This document shows positions 1 to 7,412 of a DNA stretch of 64,000 nt, in pieces. The notes under the pieces were generated by a model that saw only the letters and a list, made by a program, of their open reading frames with translations, did no database searches and was not told the origin of the DNA. The stretch lies in assembly GCF_007273535.1 (NCBI RefSeq), contig NZ_RIBP01000001.1, forward strand, positions 1,054,001-1,118,000, written 5' to 3'. Within the stretch, counting starts at the first letter, position 1. Every line of letters starts with the position of its first letter. This stretch comes from Niallia circulans (GTDB lineage Bacteria > Bacillota > Bacilli > Bacillales > Cytobacillaceae). The translations under genes were made by a program, and so were the position numbers.

Positions 1-911
1 ATGTCCTCTTTAGCCTCAGACAGGATTCGCATTAGTTCGATTGACTTCAAATTTTCGTCTTGCAAAACTTTAGCCGAATTCATTTCCAGTCCAACAGTAT
101 CTGAATTGTTCAAAAGGTGCTGCAGCTGAGACCTCCCTGTTTCACTAACACTACCAACAACCAAGAGAACTGGTTCACGATGGATTGGTAGAGTAAGTGC
201 TTTTGGGATTTGTTTCATTCCGTATTTCTCCGGTAAATAATTCATTAAACCGGCAGAACCCACCCAAACGACGGAGAAATCCGTCTTGTGAATCAATTCC
301 ACTAACTTTTCTAAATCAGACTCTAAAACAGAATCAACCGTAATGTAAGAGACCTGATTGTTCTTAAAGGAAACCAATTTTTCCACAATCGTGTCATATC
401 CTTGATGAATCTCTTGGAATGTAATATGCTCTACCTTTCGCTTCGATTGATTCTCTATTAATCTTTTAATTTCGGAATCCGTGACAGGTGTTTTTGGATC
501 TTTTGCCACCTCGGTATTCTCCAACTTAACGGAATTTAAATAATGAATCCCATTGATGACTTTACGCCCATTCACCGGGAAGGCAGGGGCAATGATCACA
601 AAATCCGGGCAAAATGCATCATAGATGGCATTGATTTCCTCACCAATATTCCCTCTCATGGTCGAATCTATCTTTTTATAGACCATGTCAACAGGCCCGG
701 ATTTTATCGTATCACAAACCTTTTTTACTCTTTCGTAAGCCTCTTCCCCTGTAACAGAGCGGCTGTCTGTATTGTAAATAACTGCGTCACAGTCGTTAAT
801 TTTTTCATCATGTTCCTGCACCACTACGGACACCTTTAAACCAAATCTAACTAGCTGCCCTCCACAATCACTTGCTCCCGTTAAATCATCCGAAATGACT
901 GATATTCTCAT
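1..911 (-). CDS. Four-carbon acid sugar kinase family protein (DUF1537/OtnK-like), partial
   Basis: The reading frame opens at an ATG (911-909) with MRISVISDDLTGASDCGGQL, the typical N-terminus of DUF1537 kinases, and stays open to the window edge, so the C-terminal nucleotide-binding part is missing here. The family phosphorylates four-carbon acid sugars (threonate, erythronate and relatives) with ATP. Visible pieces include the DDLTGA motif, KKIDSTMRGN around residue 90 and a GSVSETGRSQ segment near residue 260 that begins the second domain. It starts 9 bases after the alcohol dehydrogenase and is the third gene of the operon running from 3031 downward. The substrate cannot be read from sequence; the family call is firm. 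Confidence 0.88.
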   Translation of the reverse strand, partial: MRISVISDDLTGASDCGGQLVRFGLKVSVVVQEHDEKINDCDAVIYNTDSRSVTGEEAYERVKKVCDTIKSGPVDMVYKKIDSTMRGNIGEEINAIYDAFCPDFVIIAPAFPVNGRKVINGIHYLNSVKLENTEVAKDPKTPVTDSEIKRLIENQSKRKVEHITFQEIHQGYDTIVEKLVSFKNNQVSYITVDSVLESDLEKLVELIHKTDFSVVWVGSAGLMNYLPEKYGMKQIPKALTLPIHREPVLLVVGSVSETGRSQLQHLLNNSDTVGLEMNSAKVLQDENLKSIELMRILSEAKED

Positions 912-920
912 AGTCAAGTA

Positions 921-2090
921 TTATAGCAGTTCGCGATAAATCGCTTCAATATCTGCTATGCTTAATTTTTTCGGATTATTATTTAGTAAGCGGGTGACTT
1001 GTGAGGCTGACACAGAAATTTCCGGCAATTCTTCTTCTTTAACACCATAGTTTTTAAGATCTTGAGGAATTTCCAACACATTTGTCCACTCAACGATTTT
1101 TTCTACAACTTTTTCTGCCAATTGGCTATTCGATAGACCTTGAGCACTGATTCCCATAGGTTCAGCAACTAAAGCCAATCTGTCTGCTATCGCATCCATA
1201 TTGTATTTCATGACATGTGGAAGGAGCATTGAATTTGCCACACCATGAGGAATTTTATATTTCCCGCCTAAAGGATAGGCCAGCGCATGTACGGCTGCTG
1301 TTCCTGCACTTGTTAATGCCATTCCACCATACATAGACCCTACCAACATTTTTTCTCTTGCCTCAATCGATTGTCCATTTTGAAACGCTTCCACAATACT
1401 GGAAGAAATTAACCGGATTGACTCTAACGCAAACATATCACTGATTGGATTTGCCTTTGTTGAAATAAAGGATTCTAAAGAATGAGTAAAGGCGTCCATT
1501 CCTGTTGCAGCAGTGATTGGCTTAGGTAATTTTAATGTGAGAACAGGATCAAGGATAACAAGGGTTGGAAGTAAAAGCTTACTTACAATACCAACCTTTA
1601 ATTCTTGGTCTGGCAGGGTGACGATCGCATTTGGTGTAACCTCTGCACCTGTTCCAGAAGTGGTTGGAATTAAAATCGTTGGAGCCCCTGGATTCACGAC
1701 AAGGTCCGTTCCCAAAAGCTGCTCAACCGAAGAATCGTTTGTTTTTAGCACGGAGAGAATTTTCGTTGTATCAAGCACACTCCCCCCGCCAATTCCAATC
1801 AATACATCATAATTCGTACTTGCTGTTGCTTCAAATACTTGTTCAATATTCTCTAATGTTGGTTCTGGCAGAATATTTGTATTAGTATCAACCGAAACTC
1901 CCTTTGCCTCCAATTGACTAACTATCTGTTCAACAAAGCCTAAATCCATCATTGGAGGCTGAGTGATGATCAATGCTGATTTCACTTCAACTCCTAGTAG
2001 ATTCAATTTTTCTCCAAGCAACTGAAGTGAGTTTGGTCCTGCTACAATATTCTGTGCAGTTTGAAATTGATAAATCGTTTGCATTTCCAT
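921..2090 (-). CDS. Iron-containing alcohol dehydrogenase
   Basis: A 389-residue group III (metal-dependent) alcohol dehydrogenase, full length for the family. The GGGSVLDTTK nucleotide-binding stretch (about residues 100-110), DAFTHSLESF (about 198-208) and HALAYPLGGKYKIPHGVANS (about 267-286) carry the Asp and His residues that bind the catalytic metal. It probably oxidises or reduces a sugar-acid intermediate with NAD(H). It lies 41 bases after the aldolase and 9 bases before the DUF1537 kinase, on one strand, so co-transcription is likely. DUF1537 operons usually carry PdxA2-type or beta-hydroxyacid dehydrogenases, so a metal ADH here points to a different substrate or chemistry (inference). 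Confidence 0.9.
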   Translation of the reverse strand: MEMQTIYQFQTAQNIVAGPNSLQLLGEKLNLLGVEVKSALIITQPPMMDLGFVEQIVSQLEAKGVSVDTNTNILPEPTLENIEQVFEATASTNYDVLIGIGGGSVLDTTKILSVLKTNDSSVEQLLGTDLVVNPGAPTILIPTTSGTGAEVTPNAIVTLPDQELKVGIVSKLLLPTLVILDPVLTLKLPKPITAATGMDAFTHSLESFISTKANPISDMFALESIRLISSSIVEAFQNGQSIEAREKMLVGSMYGGMALTSAGTAAVHALAYPLGGKYKIPHGVANSMLLPHVMKYNMDAIADRLALVAEPMGISAQGLSNSQLAEKVVEKIVEWTNVLEIPQDLKNYGVKEEELPEISVSASQVTRLLNNNPKKLSIADIEAIYRELL

Positions 2091-2131
2091 CCACCTTTCT
2101 ATTCCGTTATGTTGTATTTTTATATTTTTAA

Positions 2132-3031
2132 TTAGTTTGTAATCGAAGCTTTTTGTTGTTTATACTTTTCCACCATTTTAGAGACAATTTCTAGCGCATC
2201 TCCTGAAATCTCAGAGACAGGCATTTTCGGCGGTCCCACTGGAACACTATAAAGTTCTACCGCTTTCTTTAATACAGAAGGCAAGGTACCATGTTTAAAG
2301 GTGTTACGAAGAGGCTCTAATTTCACCTGATTTTCCTCTGCCGCTTCTATATTTCCAGCTAACCAGCTGTCGTAAATTGCAACTACAACATCTGGAACCA
2401 TATTGGCTGTCGCAGCAACTGCTCCTTTTCCACCAGCCTGTAAGGTTTGGAGAATTAAAGAATCTGTACCGGCAAAAACGGAAAAATCTTCGTCCTTTGT
2501 TGCGTTGATATATTTCTCGATGTTGTCAAAGCTACCGCTGCTATCTTTGATTCCAACAATATTTGGCACTTTAGCCAGTCGTGCAACGGTTTCAGGTTCA
2601 AGGTTAACTCCTGTTCTAGCCGGTATATTATATAAAAGAACAGGCAAGGAAATACTCTCAGCTACCTTTGTGAAATGAACTGCCATTTCTTCTTGCGTTG
2701 GTGAGATAAAGAACGGAGTAATCAAGGATAAAGCATCCGCGCCCAACTGTTCCATTTTTTGTGATAACTCAATTGTTTCCTCTGTACTATTACCGCCAGT
2801 ACCAACGATTACAGGCACTCTTCCTTTTGTTTCCTCTATGACAGTCTTAGCAAATCCTATTTTTTCCTCAGTATTAAGTAGGTGAAATTCACCGTTTGTC
2901 CCAAGAATGAAGAGTCCATGTACACCTGAATCAAGCAAATGGTTTGTTAACTGTCTTGTAACAGATTCGTTGACTTTTTGTTCCACTGTTAATGGTGTCA
3001 ACATTGCTGGAATGATTCCTTTTAGTTGCAT
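2132..3031 (-). CDS. Dihydrodipicolinate synthase family aldolase (not lysine biosynthesis)
   Basis: A 299-residue TIM-barrel protein of the DapA/N-acetylneuraminate lyase class I aldolase superfamily. The Schiff-base lysine sits in VGIKDSSGS (about residue 162), the active-site tyrosine and arginine in YNIPARTG (about 135), and the substrate loop reads LGTNGEF instead of the GTTGE of authentic DapA, which argues for a 2-keto-3-deoxy sugar acid or similar substrate. It is the first gene of the operon with an alcohol dehydrogenase and a DUF1537 kinase; a sigma-A promoter, cre-like site and palindrome lie directly upstream. The start ATG follows an AAGGGTGTAAGGAT ribosome-binding region. Confidence 0.85.
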   Translation of the reverse strand: MQLKGIIPAMLTPLTVEQKVNESVTRQLTNHLLDSGVHGLFILGTNGEFHLLNTEEKIGFAKTVIEETKGRVPVIVGTGGNSTEETIELSQKMEQLGADALSLITPFFISPTQEEMAVHFTKVAESISLPVLLYNIPARTGVNLEPETVARLAKVPNIVGIKDSSGSFDNIEKYINATKDEDFSVFAGTDSLILQTLQAGGKGAVAATANMVPDVVVAIYDSWLAGNIEAAEENQVKLEPLRNTFKHGTLPSVLKKAVELYSVPVGPPKMPVSEISGDALEIVSKMVEKYKQQKASITN

Positions 3032-3055
3032 ATCCTTACACCCTTCTAATTGAAT

Positions 3056-3072
3056 TGTTTAACTTTTAAACA
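3056..3072. promoter_or_regulatory. Palindromic candidate operator upstream of the aldolase operon
   Basis: TGTTTAA-CTT-TTAAACA, a perfect 7-base inverted repeat with a 3-base spacer, 25 bases upstream of the aldolase start and downstream of its promoter. A likely target is the PrpR-type regulator encoded next door (inference). Confidence 0.5.
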
Positions 3073-3076
3073 GTAA

Positions 3077-3090
3077 TAAAATCGCTTACA
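3077..3090 (-). promoter_or_regulatory. cre-like CcpA site of the acid-sugar operon
   Basis: On the minus strand it reads TGTAAGCGATTTTA, 1 mismatch from the Bacillus cre consensus TGWAANCGNTNWCA. It covers the expected transcription start of the promoter at 3097-3125, a position where CcpA would repress. Confidence 0.55.
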
Positions 3091-3096
3091 TGCTGA

Positions 3097-3125
3097 ATTA
3101 TAAATCAATATGTTTATTTTTACAA
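3097..3125 (-). promoter_or_regulatory. Sigma-A promoter of the acid-sugar operon
   Basis: TTGTAA (-35, 3125-3120), 17-base spacer, TATAAT (-10, 3102-3097) on the minus strand. No GG-N10-GC sigma-54 element is visible, which fits the regulator having lost its sigma-54 contact loop. Confidence 0.7.
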
Positions 3126-3150
3126 TAAACAAACTAAATAAAAAATTAAA

Positions 3151-3191
3151 AAACACCAAAACTGTTTAAAAATGAAACAATTTTGGTGTTT
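3151..3191 (-). terminator. Terminator of the PrpR-type regulator gene
   Basis: A 16-17 bp stem with one mismatch (AAACACCAAAAT.. / ..GTTTTGGTGTTT) and a T-run on the minus strand, starting 6 bases after the regulator stop codon. The stem is A/T-flanked on both sides, so it may work in both directions. Confidence 0.8.
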
Positions 3192-3196
3192 TTTAT

Positions 3197-4957
3197 CTAT
3201 AATTCTTTTAATTTTCTCCATAAAGTGGTTCTATTAATGCCTAGCCTTTCAGCCGTTTTCGTTTGATTCATACCTTCTTCAACCCAAACTCGCCTGATGA
3301 TTCTCTGTTCTATTTCCTCTAAGGTACCTTTAAGATCCAGCTGAGCCATTTCCGTTTCCTCTAACTTTGTTTTTAAAATATAATTCATATCTTCTTTTTC
3401 AATAAAAGGTCCATTTGCTATCAGTACAGTTTCATTTATAACTTGTTTCAATTGGGTTATATTTCCCGGCCAGTTATAATTCTCTAACTCTTCCATAGCT
3501 TCATTGCGAATCCCGGCAATTTGCTTTCCATACCTTGTATTAGCTTCATTAATAAAAATACGAGCGATATGATCAATATCTTCTTTTCGCTTTGATAACT
3601 GCGGAAGACTTAATGTCAATTGCGCCAACAGATAATACAAGTCACTTAAGAAAGAACCACCTTCAATCATGTTCAAAATATTCTCTCTTGAGGATGCGAT
3701 AACGCGCGCCTCTAGGTTATTCTTTATAAAATAGGAAACCAATTCCTTCTGAGTAGATAAAGCAATTGCATCGATATTTTTGAGGAAAATTGTTCCATTA
3801 TCATTAGAGGAAAGCAGACCTTCTTCTTCACTTAACAACAGGTTCCACTGTTCTGCATTTAAAAGCGAACAATTTATTGTCATAAGAGGAAAGGAGCGTT
3901 TGGAACTGCGAAAATGGATATAGTGAGCTAATTTTTCCTTCCCTGTTCCTTTTTCACCGCTGATCCAGATCGATTCTTTCTTCTCACTATATCTTTCAGC
4001 TGATTTTATTATCATTTTCATCTGGTTACTTTTTATAAACGAAGATTTGATTGGGCTAGAATTCATGAGTGAAGAGATGTTTATACCTTCAGAAAGCCTT
4101 TTTTTATCGGATTCCACTCTTTGTAATCGAAACAAGACTAGTGATATTTCTAGCCCTTGTAATATAGACCCCTTTACCTTCCAAAACTCGTTGCTGTATT
4201 CAATTAAAGAGGTATATTCACCTTTTAAACCAACTTCTGTCACTGCCTCTTCGATTTTAACGGAAGCATTAAAGGTTGTATTTAACTTTTCAGTAAAGCA
4301 GGAATTAGAATAGACATTATTGAATGTTTCGTCAAACACTACAATGCCATCTTTCTCTTCTTGAAGAATTTGTTCGGTAATCGATAATTTTTTTCTAAGT
4401 ATGGAAAAATAATTGTGAATTTTTTTTGCATTTTGAAAGGCCTTAAGGATGCTTTCTTTTCCCGAAGTAATTAACACCCCATTCAATCCAAGATTTTCAG
4501 CTTCCTTCACGGTAATTACATCACCTATAATGACTTCATATCCCTTTTCAAGCAATTGTTTTAACGTTGGTTTAACTTCTTCCTCCTTTGAAATAACAAA
4601 GGGGGAAATATCAATTTCAAGTATTTGACAGACAGTTGCTGCACCTTCCGATATGGGAGGAAAGCCAACAATCGCAGCCTTACCAGGATAGTCTTTTACA
4701 AGAGTTAACACTCGGAGCATATCATATCCGGAAACTTCAATTTCAATAACAGGAATGGAGACTTTCTTTTGAATAAGTTCTGCAGTCCCCCCTCGGCTAA
4801 TAATAATATCGTATCCCTGCTCTGCTGCACTACTGGCGAGTTCCACACCTTTTTCTAAATCTCCAACCTCCACATGTATTTCAATGTCTTGATTACGGCC
4901 TATTTCTATAATTAATTCTCTTAACCCCTCATAAGGGGCAATCGCCAAAACCTTCAC
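3197..4957 (-). CDS. PrpR-type transcriptional regulator with degenerate AAA+ domain
   Basis: 586 residues. Residues 1-185 match a PrpR_N sensor domain (SRGGTAELIQKK, VGFPPISEGA, ITSGKESI); 195-290 look PAS-like; 310-510 form a sigma-54-activator-type AAA+ domain; 545-586 are a Fis-type helix-turn-helix (NQTKTAERLGINRTTLWRKL). The AAA+ domain is odd: Walker A is GEKGTGKE, the Walker B acidic pair is replaced (GTIFLKNI instead of GTLFLDEI), and the whole GAFTGA loop is absent between INCSLL and GTIFLK. It therefore probably cannot remodel sigma-54 and may act on a sigma-A promoter. It is transcribed toward the acid-sugar operon and ends 165 bases before it; it is the likely regulator of that operon. 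Confidence 0.85.
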   Translation of the reverse strand: MKVLAIAPYEGLRELIIEIGRNQDIEIHVEVGDLEKGVELASSAAEQGYDIIISRGGTAELIQKKVSIPVIEIEVSGYDMLRVLTLVKDYPGKAAIVGFPPISEGAATVCQILEIDISPFVISKEEEVKPTLKQLLEKGYEVIIGDVITVKEAENLGLNGVLITSGKESILKAFQNAKKIHNYFSILRKKLSITEQILQEEKDGIVVFDETFNNVYSNSCFTEKLNTTFNASVKIEEAVTEVGLKGEYTSLIEYSNEFWKVKGSILQGLEISLVLFRLQRVESDKKRLSEGINISSLMNSSPIKSSFIKSNQMKMIIKSAERYSEKKESIWISGEKGTGKEKLAHYIHFRSSKRSFPLMTINCSLLNAEQWNLLLSEEEGLLSSNDNGTIFLKNIDAIALSTQKELVSYFIKNNLEARVIASSRENILNMIEGGSFLSDLYYLLAQLTLSLPQLSKRKEDIDHIARIFINEANTRYGKQIAGIRNEAMEELENYNWPGNITQLKQVINETVLIANGPFIEKEDMNYILKTKLEETEMAQLDLKGTLEEIEQRIIRRVWVEEGMNQTKTAERLGINRTTLWRKLKEL

Positions 4958-5391
4958 TTAACATCACCTTCTGTTGCATTATTAAACAATACTTATCTAT
5001 ACTATACCAAAAAACAAATAGCAGTGTTTATTTTTTCAAATGTTTTCTAGCAGATTACCTAATACATACTTCCATAGAGTTGGTTCTCATGATTTTTAAT
5101 TATAAATTAACTAAATCAGTTGAACTCTTCCTAAGATTGCTGGGTTAATGTGCATGATTTACATTTTACGCACCAATTCACTTTGTTTTCGTGCATACTC
5201 TTATAGTGCTCTTCTCCATTAAATTTAAAAGAGACTGGAACATTAATAACTTCTTATAAATGAAAAAGTGAATTCAGACAGCCGAATTCACTTTTCTTTC
5301 ATGAATATTCACGTAAGACCTTATGCAGTTACTGCATATTTCCTTTTGTTTTCTGCCAATAATGCATGATTTATATTTCGATGTCCCGCCT
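4958..5391. other. Intergenic stretch between PrpR-type regulator and LURP-one gene
   Basis: 434 bases, AT-rich. The part next to the regulator should hold its promoter. On the minus strand 5257-5131 reads as a short open segment ending NWCVKCKSCTLTQQS with no convincing start codon, probably a gene remnant with a Cys-x-x-Cys pair. A hairpin at 5264-5295 is listed separately. Nothing else was recognised. Confidence 0.5.
5264..5295 (-). terminator. Terminator downstream of the LURP-one gene
   Basis: Perfect 12 bp stem GAAAAGTGAATTC / GAATTCACTTTTTC with an 8-base loop; a short T-run on the minus strand, about 95 bases after the gene. Confidence 0.6.
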
Positions 5392-5886
5392 TCATGTCGC
5401 CGCCGAAGAAGCCGCTGCTTCATCAGCCTTCACACAATCAATTGCAACAACCAACGCAATAATAATTGCCTCCATGTCTTCCTTGACTACTTGCACCTTA
5501 TAGCTGTCACCCCAAGTGAACCACTCCTTGCTAACTGTACCAATCACTTCACCATGCTGCAGAACCTGAAAATCCATATCCCACCAGTTCCCCTGCACAT
5601 CAATACCTGCTGCATCTATCGTATAACGTGGTTTAAAAAACGAAAATTCCTTTCTTATCGTTAATTCCTCTTGACCATTGACTTCAACATAAAACTTCGG
5701 TAAAAAGCTGAAAACCTTTTTCGTAATAAGGGCAACTTCTTGTCTCGCTGTATTCATAATGGAAAAGGTCTTTGGTATCTGCATAAAGCTTCCTTCTACA
5801 TAATAAATATCCTGTTCCTGCTGATCCTTGACTGTAAACTTTCCACTTAAACTGAATACCTTTTGCTTTATATAAAGTTGTTTCAT
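5392..5886 (-). CDS. LURP-one-related (LOR/YxjI-like) family protein
   Basis: 164 residues, the usual length for the bacterial LOR/YxjI family, a tubby-like beta-barrel fold of unknown biochemical role. The sequence shows the typical repeated beta-strand pattern: an IKQKVFSLSGKFTVKD start, YYVEGSF, ALITKKVFSFLPKFYV, RYTIDAAG, VQGNWWDMDF and a C-terminal hydrophobic helix AIIIALVVAIDCV followed by an alanine/serine tail. No signal peptide. An AAGGAGGTTCCTT site precedes the ATG. It stands alone with its own terminator. Family membership is likely; no function is claimed. Confidence 0.75.
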   Translation of the reverse strand: MKQLYIKQKVFSLSGKFTVKDQQEQDIYYVEGSFMQIPKTFSIMNTARQEVALITKKVFSFLPKFYVEVNGQEELTIRKEFSFFKPRYTIDAAGIDVQGNWWDMDFQVLQHGEVIGTVSKEWFTWGDSYKVQVVKEDMEAIIIALVVAIDCVKADEAAASSAAT

Positions 5887-6077
5887 AAGGAACCTCCTTG
5901 TAAATTGGCTCTTTCTTATCCCGATTAATAACTATCTTCTTTAGTATTAAACCTAACCTATTTACGTTATCATTTATAATTATTTACGTATTATTCATTA
6001 AAAAGTTTCAATATCCTATCTGTTCATAAGAAGGAATAATTGATTTCTAGTGGATTTATATTTTTCTCACATAATTA

Positions 6078-6109
6078 AAAAAGTAAAAGCTCCAAGGCTT
6101 TTACTTTTA
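6078..6109 (-). terminator. Terminator of the glycerate operon
   Basis: AAAAGTAAAAGC-cttgga-GCTTTTACTTTT stem followed by TTAAT on the minus strand, directly after the stop codon of the small ORF 6111-6260, so that ORF lies inside the transcript. Confidence 0.75.
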
Positions 6110-6110
6110 A

Positions 6111-6260
6111 TTACAATATAATTTTACTCATTAAGTAATCGGTGTTCCACTTCAACATTAAAGTACCTAGTCTACACTCTGCCTCCACTAACTCTTCTAC
6201 TCTGTCAATTACAAGAAAGCTCACTGATGCTTTACAAGGTTTGCACCAATTTATTATCAT
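6111..6260 (-). CDS. Small ORF coupled to glycerate kinase (49 aa, unknown)
   Basis: An ATG (6260-6258) overlaps the TGA of the glycerate kinase gene (ATGA), and the frame runs 49 codons to a TAA immediately before the operon terminator. The product starts MIINWCKPCKASVSFLVID, with one Cys-x-x-Cys pair, and ends with YLMSKIIL; no membrane helix is obvious. The overlap suggests translational coupling. I do not recognise a family. It could also be spurious read-through of a 3' UTR; the exact fit between stop codon and terminator favours a real gene. Confidence 0.42.
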   Translation of the reverse strand: MIINWCKPCKASVSFLVIDRVEELVEAECRLGTLMLKWNTDYLMSKIIL

Positions 6261-7390
6261 TTTTTCAACTGCCAAACTGCCGCAATATTTCGTGCTGTTC
6301 TCGCGACAAATTCGTCTGCATGAAGAAATGCCTCCTGTAAGGATACTATCCCGGGAACGATGCTGAATATGGCATCAATGCCGTACTCATGAACAACATC
6401 GCTATCGCTTGCGACGTTGCCAGCAATCCCGATCACAGGCACACCGTGTTGCTTGGCTGTTTTTGCAACACCGATTGGGGTTTTTCCGAAGATGGTCTGT
6501 CCGTCAATTTTACCTTCGCCTGTAATGACTAAATCAGCTCCCGCAATGATGTCGGAAAGCTTTGCCGCTTCCATAACAATATCGACCCCACGACTTAATT
6601 CAGCTTGCATAAATGCCAGCAAACCTCCGCCAAGACCGCCTGCGGCACCGGCTCCAGGCACATCTGCTATTTTCACGCCGAGATCTTTTTCAATAATTTC
6701 CGCATAATGAGCAAGGTTTTCATCCAGTTGGTTGACGATTTCTGGTGTCGCCCCTTTTTGTGGTCCAAAGATGGCAGAAGCTCCTTTTGGACCAATAAGC
6801 GGGTTATCAACATCGCAGGCTACTTCTATTTTGACATGTGCTAATCTAGAATCTAAGCTGGATAAATCAATGGCAGCGAGATCGCTTAAAGCCCCGCCTC
6901 CTTCTGCTATTTCTTGTCCGTTTGAATTAAGAAAACGTACACCGAGCGCTTTCGCCATCCCAGCTCCGCCGTCATTTGTAGCACTGCCGCCAATTCCGAT
7001 AATTATATGATTGACATTATATTCAAGTGCAGCAGCAATCAATTCGCCTGTGCCTCTTGTTGTTGTAAGTAGTGGATTTCTTTTAGTTGCTGCAACTAAG
7101 TGAAGGCCAGAGGCGGCGGCCATTTCAATTACCGCTGATTTTTCATTCCCTAATATGCCAAAAAACGCCTCTGCTGCTTCTCCCAATGGTCCAGTAACTG
7201 TTTTCTTGATGATTCTTCCGCCTGTTGCATCAACTAAAGACTGCACAGTGCCTTCTCCACCATCTGCCATTGGAACCTTCACATATTCAGCATTTGGAAG
7301 AACCTGCTTGAAGCCTCTTTCTATCGACTCTGCTACCTGTAATGCTGACAAGCTTTCTTTAAACGAATCTGGTGCAAGGACAATCTTCAT
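6257..7390 (-). CDS. glxK: Glycerate kinase (GlxK/GarK family)
   Basis: 377 residues, full length for class II glycerate 2-kinases, which convert D-glycerate to 2-phosphoglycerate with ATP. Seen in the sequence: MKIVLAPDSFKESLSA at the start, GGEGTVQSLV around residue 45, GIGGSATNDGGAGMAKALG around 130, and the C-terminal DLVITGEGKIDGQT near 285. It follows the GntP-type permease by 22 bases and precedes a small coupled ORF; together with the CdaR regulator this forms a glycerate (or glucarate/glycerate) utilisation operon. The product enters lower glycolysis. Confidence 0.93.
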   Translation of the reverse strand: MKIVLAPDSFKESLSALQVAESIERGFKQVLPNAEYVKVPMADGGEGTVQSLVDATGGRIIKKTVTGPLGEAAEAFFGILGNEKSAVIEMAAASGLHLVAATKRNPLLTTTRGTGELIAAALEYNVNHIIIGIGGSATNDGGAGMAKALGVRFLNSNGQEIAEGGGALSDLAAIDLSSLDSRLAHVKIEVACDVDNPLIGPKGASAIFGPQKGATPEIVNQLDENLAHYAEIIEKDLGVKIADVPGAGAAGGLGGGLLAFMQAELSRGVDIVMEAAKLSDIIAGADLVITGEGKIDGQTIFGKTPIGVAKTAKQHGVPVIGIAGNVASDSDVVHEYGIDAIFSIVPGIVSLQEAFLHADEFVARTARNIAAVWQLKK

Positions 7391-7412
7391 TATTTTTGCT
7401 CCTCTCTATTTA

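Noticed and set aside
2132..3031. Annotation as lysine-biosynthesis dapA
   Set aside because: The substrate loop differs (GTNGE) and the gene sits in a catabolic operon with a DUF1537 kinase.
3031..3196. Search for a sigma-54 (-24/-12) promoter for the PrpR-type regulator
   Set aside because: No TGGCAC-N5-TTGC-like sequence is present, whereas a good sigma-A promoter is.
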